NCBI GenBank assembly: GCA_030431945.1
Contig: JAUIIF010000132.1
Location: forward strand, 1 to 9,479
Source: Bacteroidia bacterium
GTDB taxonomy: Bacteria; Bacteroidota; Bacteroidia; Chitinophagales; Saprospiraceae
Reading direction: 5' to 3'
Length of the DNA: 9,479 bases
In this document: piece after piece, positions 6,492-9,479 of the stretch
Layout: each line of letters begins with the position of its first letter
Position numbering within the stretch: position 1 is the stretch's first letter
The notes under the pieces: model-generated
The model's database searches: none
What the model saw: only the letters and a program-made list of their open reading frames with translations
What the model was told of the DNA's origin: nothing
Position numbers and translations under genes: made by a program

Positions 6492-8174
6492 ATGACAAGA
6501 CCTATACTTTACCTGCTGCTACTAATACTGGTTGCCACCACCGGCCACGCACAAGATGGTTTACTGGATTCCACCTTTGCCGATAATGGCATCCTCAAGG
6601 CGGATGTAGCCGTTGGTAACGAAACCATTCACGAAATTCTGGAACAGCCGGATGGCAAGCTGTTGACGGTCATGTCTTCCCGTTATCCCGAAGGGTTTGA
6701 TATTCAACTGGTCCGGCTGAATTACGACGGAAGCCTGGATACCACCTTTGCCGACCGGGGCGTGTACCGGAAGCGTAATGACCAGGGAAGTGATCTGGGT
6801 TATGACCTGGCCCTGCTGGACGACGGCAGTATCCTGGCCTGCGGGTCATTCGGTCAGCTTAAGCCTGACGACACAGACTTCCACATTTTCAAACTGACCA
6901 GTGAAGGGGTGCTGGACTCTATGTTCGGTGATCATGGGACAACGGTCATCGCCATCGATACCAGTGAGGATTACGCAAATGCTATTGCCGTGGCGGCCAG
7001 TGGGGAGATCTTCCTGGGTGGGTCCAGCAAAATTCCCGGCTTTGGCCGGCGGCGGGATGTAGTTGTGAAGCTGACCGCTGCCGGAAAGGTAGACTCCACC
7101 TTTGGAACTGCAGGTCAGTTTGTCTGGAATACCTCCGGGGTGCAAACCAGTGAAATACGCCAATTATTATTGCTGGAGGATGGTAACCTGTTGACCTCCG
7201 GCCGGACCTCACCAAGCGGCACCGACCGCATTTCCCTGTATAAGGTCAGGGCAGACGGTAGTGGCCTGGACAGTACGTTCGGTGTTAACGGGGGCGTTCT
7301 GGCCCCCATCGAGGGAAGCGGCTACGGGTTAGCCCTGCACCCCGACGGAACCATCCTGGTAGCGGGAAACAACGCAACTTCGGAAGGTTTCGATATGGTG
7401 GTAGCGGCATTTGACCAAACGGGCTTAGCCAAGGCAGATTTCGGTAATTTCGGCGTGGCAACGATCAACCCCGGACTGAATGATGTCGGCTACGCCATCG
7501 CAATTCAACCGGATGGCAAGATTATTGTCGCAGGAGACTCCGGAGGGAACTTCCGGATCCCTCCCCCGCGGGCATTCATGGCCAGCAGGATTGACATTAC
7601 CGGAAAAATTGATTCCACCTGGGGTACGGACGGAATTACCCTTACGCCCACCTCAGATTTCTTCGCCTTCGCCAACGCAGTACTCATTCAGCGAGACGGC
7701 AAAGTCGTCCTCGGCGGTGCCTCTGCCACTCCGGTCACGCAGAATGATTTCACCCTCATTCGCTACAACAACTTCATTGATGCGGACGGCGACGGATTTA
7801 GTGTTGCGGATGATTGTAACGACTTTGTCTTTGCCATCAACCCGGACGCCTTCGATATTGCGGGCAACGGCATTGACGAAAATTGCGACGGTGATGACAG
7901 CCCGGTCGCCGTACAGGAAACTCCCATTTCCAGTAAGTTCGAACTTTTTCCGAATCCGGCCAGCAATGAAGCTACCATCCGTACTACTGCGGATCACTTA
8001 AGTATCCGGCGGGTGGATGTTTATACCGTTACGGGACAACTGCTTGCGTCTCATACCACCGGAACTAACGCCGAATTCATGACCCTTCCCCTGGATCGTC
8101 TTCCTGCCGGTATTCTGCTGGTCAGCATCCAGACTGATCAGGGCATTGCCGTCAAGCGCATTATCAAGCAATAG
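6492..8174 (+). CDS. Secreted delta-60 repeat protein with MopE-like motif and T9SS sorting domain
   Basis: A 560-residue exported protein, probably displayed on or released from the cell surface by the type IX secretion system. Residues 1-20 are a signal peptide, with likely cleavage at GHA|QD. Residues about 24-425 hold seven copies of a repeat of roughly 55-60 residues marked by [LIV]DSTFGxxG, each followed by a strand pair such as QPDGKLL or HPDGTILVAG. This is the delta-60 repeat; seven copies suggest a beta-propeller-like fold, which is inference. Residues 430-469 (DADGDGF, DDCND, INPDAFDIAGNGIDENCDGDD) match the putative metal-binding motif of MopE-type proteins: spaced Asp/Asn plus Cys442 and Cys465, plausibly a disulfide and calcium sites. 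Residues 483-560 form a T9SS C-terminal sorting domain (FELFPNPASNEATI ... GIAVKRIIKQ), normally removed after export. The target is unknown. The ATG at 6492 directly begins the signal peptide. Confidence 0.92.
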   Translation: MTRPILYLLLLILVATTGHAQDGLLDSTFADNGILKADVAVGNETIHEILEQPDGKLLTVMSSRYPEGFDIQLVRLNYDGSLDTTFADRGVYRKRNDQGSDLGYDLALLDDGSILACGSFGQLKPDDTDFHIFKLTSEGVLDSMFGDHGTTVIAIDTSEDYANAIAVAASGEIFLGGSSKIPGFGRRRDVVVKLTAAGKVDSTFGTAGQFVWNTSGVQTSEIRQLLLLEDGNLLTSGRTSPSGTDRISLYKVRADGSGLDSTFGVNGGVLAPIEGSGYGLALHPDGTILVAGNNATSEGFDMVVAAFDQTGLAKADFGNFGVATINPGLNDVGYAIAIQPDGKIIVAGDSGGNFRIPPPRAFMASRIDITGKIDSTWGTDGITLTPTSDFFAFANAVLIQRDGKVVLGGASATPVTQNDFTLIRYNNFIDADGDGFSVADDCNDFVFAINPDAFDIAGNGIDENCDGDDSPVAVQETPISSKFELFPNPASNEATIRTTADHLSIRRVDVYTVTGQLLASHTTGTNAEFMTLPLDRLPAGILLVSIQTDQGIAVKRIIKQ

Positions 8175-8194
8175 CACGTAGCGTCTCCACCTTT

Positions 8195-8244
8195 GCTTGC
8201 TGCCCGTACGCGGACCCCGCCGGCCCGTACGGGAGAAGGCAAGC
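8195..8244. terminator. Hairpin between the two secreted-protein genes
   Basis: The outer stem gcttgc (8195-8200) pairs with gcaagc (8239-8244) and the inner stem cccgtac (8203-8209) with gtacggg (8227-8233). A further small GCGG-ACC-CCGC hairpin can form at 8210-8220. It starts 21 bases after the stop of the delta-60 protein and ends 17 bases before the next ATG. The sequence after it is only loosely T-rich (attgtttt), so it may be a terminator, a leader structure or a dispersed repeat. CACCTTTG at 8188-8195 is one base from the TAnnTTTG promoter box, which would place the hairpin in the leader of the next gene. Confidence 0.4.
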
Positions 8245-8261
8245 CGCCTAAATTGTTTTCA

Positions 8262-9479
8262 ATGAACGTGAAAGCCACCTGTTTCATTCTGATTGTTTTT
8301 TTGTCCATTGCCGTAGGTAACCTAGACGGTCAAAATATAATCCCTGACCCGGGCTTCGAAGACTGGGACGGAACCAGTGGTGGCGGTGGAAATACCCTGA
8401 CGGGCATGACCCACTGGTACAATACGAGTGGCACTTCTGATCATCACCACGTAGACCTTAATCCCGGTTCGAACCTTACGGGCCTCAATCCGTGCCCTAC
8501 GGGGGATGGACGGACAGACTGCGGATTCCCCGTAGCGGGAGGAGGCGTATTGGGATGCTGGAAAGGGAATGGTCCGGATGGTTCCAAAGAGTGGGCCGGC
8601 ACCAAACTGACGGAGCCTACCGTACCCGGAGATTGTTATGAAATATCATTTTGGGTCCAGAATAAGAAAGACCGGCCGGGTAATGAGTTCGTCACCAACC
8701 AGTGGGGGGTCTTCTTTTCACAAACACCCCAGCCAATTTTCAACGCGAACCTGTTCAATTTTGATATTGTCGCTAATCAGTGGGTGGCCACCGATCAGGT
8801 AATTGACGGTAGTGACTGGCAGCTGATCGAACTTAATTTTCAGGCCGACGCGGCCTACGAGTACCTCTTTCTGGGGTTTATGGGGAACGTGTCAACGGCT
8901 ACTCAACGAATCGCTAACCCGAGCAACCAATTAGGTTGTTACGTTTGGTTCGATGAGCTCTACGTGCGCCACGTGGACGTAGAGGTGCCACCTACCCAAC
9001 GTATTTGCGTCGGAGACAGTACCACCATATCGTTTACCTCTGACTATCCCATTCGTTGGGCGGGTGGGGGACAAGCCGATACGACCCGTTCGTTGCGGGC
9101 CGCTCCGCTGGCCACTACGACTTACTACGTAACGGCCACCGGTGCCACCGGATGCACTAAAGTGGACTCGGTAACCGTCGAGGTGGAGTTCCCCAATAAC
9201 GTTGCCGTAGCGGGAGAACGATGTATTTACTCCGAAGATTTTACGCTGGCACCTGATGCCCGCCCGGGGCGTTGGGTGGGGCCCGGAATCCAGGACGAAG
9301 ACTCCAGTCTCTTCAGTCCCGCCCTGGCCGGGGCGGGGGAGCACACCGTGTATTACCTGGCCGCTGCCGGATGTGCTGAAAGTGCCACGTATACAGTCAA
9401 CATTGCGGAGGTGATACCTCCAGAGATCGGTGGGGATAATCTCTCAGGTTGTACGCCGCTGACGGTGAATTTCGGTGAG
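8262..9479 (+). CDS. Secreted modular protein, N-terminal part (jelly-roll plus Ig/PKD-like domains; 3' end outside window)
   Basis: An open frame of 406 codons running off the window end. Residues 1-23 form a signal peptide (MNVKATCFILIVFLSIAVG...), so the mature protein begins near QNIIPDPGFEDW. Residues about 24-243 look like the galactose-binding-like jelly-roll domain found at the start of many Bacteroidota surface proteins: opening N-x-[IV]-P-x-x-x-F-E, a middle CYEISFWVQNKK, and a closing GCYVWFDELYVRHVD. An Ig-like domain follows (from Cys249, CVGDSTTISF, to about 311), then a second (about 317-384), then the first residues of a PKD-like domain, GCTPLTVNF (396-404). Proteins of this layout usually end in a gliding-motility-associated or T9SS sorting domain, which here would lie beyond the window. 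The likely role is adhesion or binding of extracellular polymers; no catalytic motif is visible. The ATG is chosen because it directly precedes the signal peptide. Confidence 0.88.
   Translation, partial: MNVKATCFILIVFLSIAVGNLDGQNIIPDPGFEDWDGTSGGGGNTLTGMTHWYNTSGTSDHHHVDLNPGSNLTGLNPCPTGDGRTDCGFPVAGGGVLGCWKGNGPDGSKEWAGTKLTEPTVPGDCYEISFWVQNKKDRPGNEFVTNQWGVFFSQTPQPIFNANLFNFDIVANQWVATDQVIDGSDWQLIELNFQADAAYEYLFLGFMGNVSTATQRIANPSNQLGCYVWFDELYVRHVDVEVPPTQRICVGDSTTISFTSDYPIRWAGGGQADTTRSLRAAPLATTTYYVTATGATGCTKVDSVTVEVEFPNNVAVAGERCIYSEDFTLAPDARPGRWVGPGIQDEDSSLFSPALAGAGEHTVYYLAAAGCAESATYTVNIAEVIPPEIGGDNLSGCTPLTVNFGE

Noticed and set aside
8931..9344. 137-residue minus-strand open frame near the window end
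   Set aside because: It is opposite the signal-peptide-bearing modular protein, whose frame is open to the window edge and shows clear Ig/PKD-like patterns.

Overview
The window looks like chromosomal DNA of a Bacteroidota bacterium, most likely of the Saprospiria (Lewinella-like) branch. Four observations support this. The leucyl-tRNA synthetase carries the extra segments I associate with Bacteroidota enzymes. A secreted protein ends in a type IX secretion (T9SS) sorting domain. A modular secreted protein has the jelly-roll plus Ig/PKD-like layout common in this phylum. The leuS promoter matches the Bacteroidota -7 consensus TAnnTTTG. The species placement is inference from style, not from a database match.

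Layout. (1) Positions 3-917 (+) hold the C-terminal part of a DEAD-box RNA helicase, entering the window at its Walker A motif and ending unusually soon after motif VI. (2) A long inverted repeat at 929-984 separates it from a convergent gene for an NTF2-like lipoprotein (1098-1673, -). (3) The divergent intergenic region 1674-1893 holds an operator-like palindrome, a nested inverted repeat and the leuS promoter. (4) leuS occupies 1894-4800 (+). It appears intact, with a KMSKR signature and an AT-richer, poorly recognisable stretch just before it. (5) A short terminator-like region (4801-4867) separates leuS from a convergent gene for an uncharacterised 483-residue all-helical protein with TPR-like repeats (4868-6319, -). 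(6) The AT-rich divergent region 6320-6491 has two palindromes and a possible promoter. (7) Positions 6492-8174 (+) encode an exported protein with seven delta-60-type repeats, a MopE-like Asp/Cys motif and a T9SS sorting domain. (8) After an 87-base gap with a hairpin, a second exported protein (8262 to the window end, +) begins with a signal peptide and jelly-roll-like domain, followed by Ig-like domains and the start of a PKD-like domain.

How the genes relate. The first half is housekeeping (RNA helicase, LeuRS) with a small envelope lipoprotein. The last 3 kb holds two same-strand genes for surface or secreted proteins. Genes alternate in direction, so most are probably transcribed alone; only the last two could share a transcript. 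I see no tRNA, rRNA, CRISPR array, transposase or phage gene, and no convincing new multi-gene system. The points most worth checking are the anomalous leuS segment, the two intergenic hairpins with matching ends, the operator-like palindromes and the uncharacterised helical protein.
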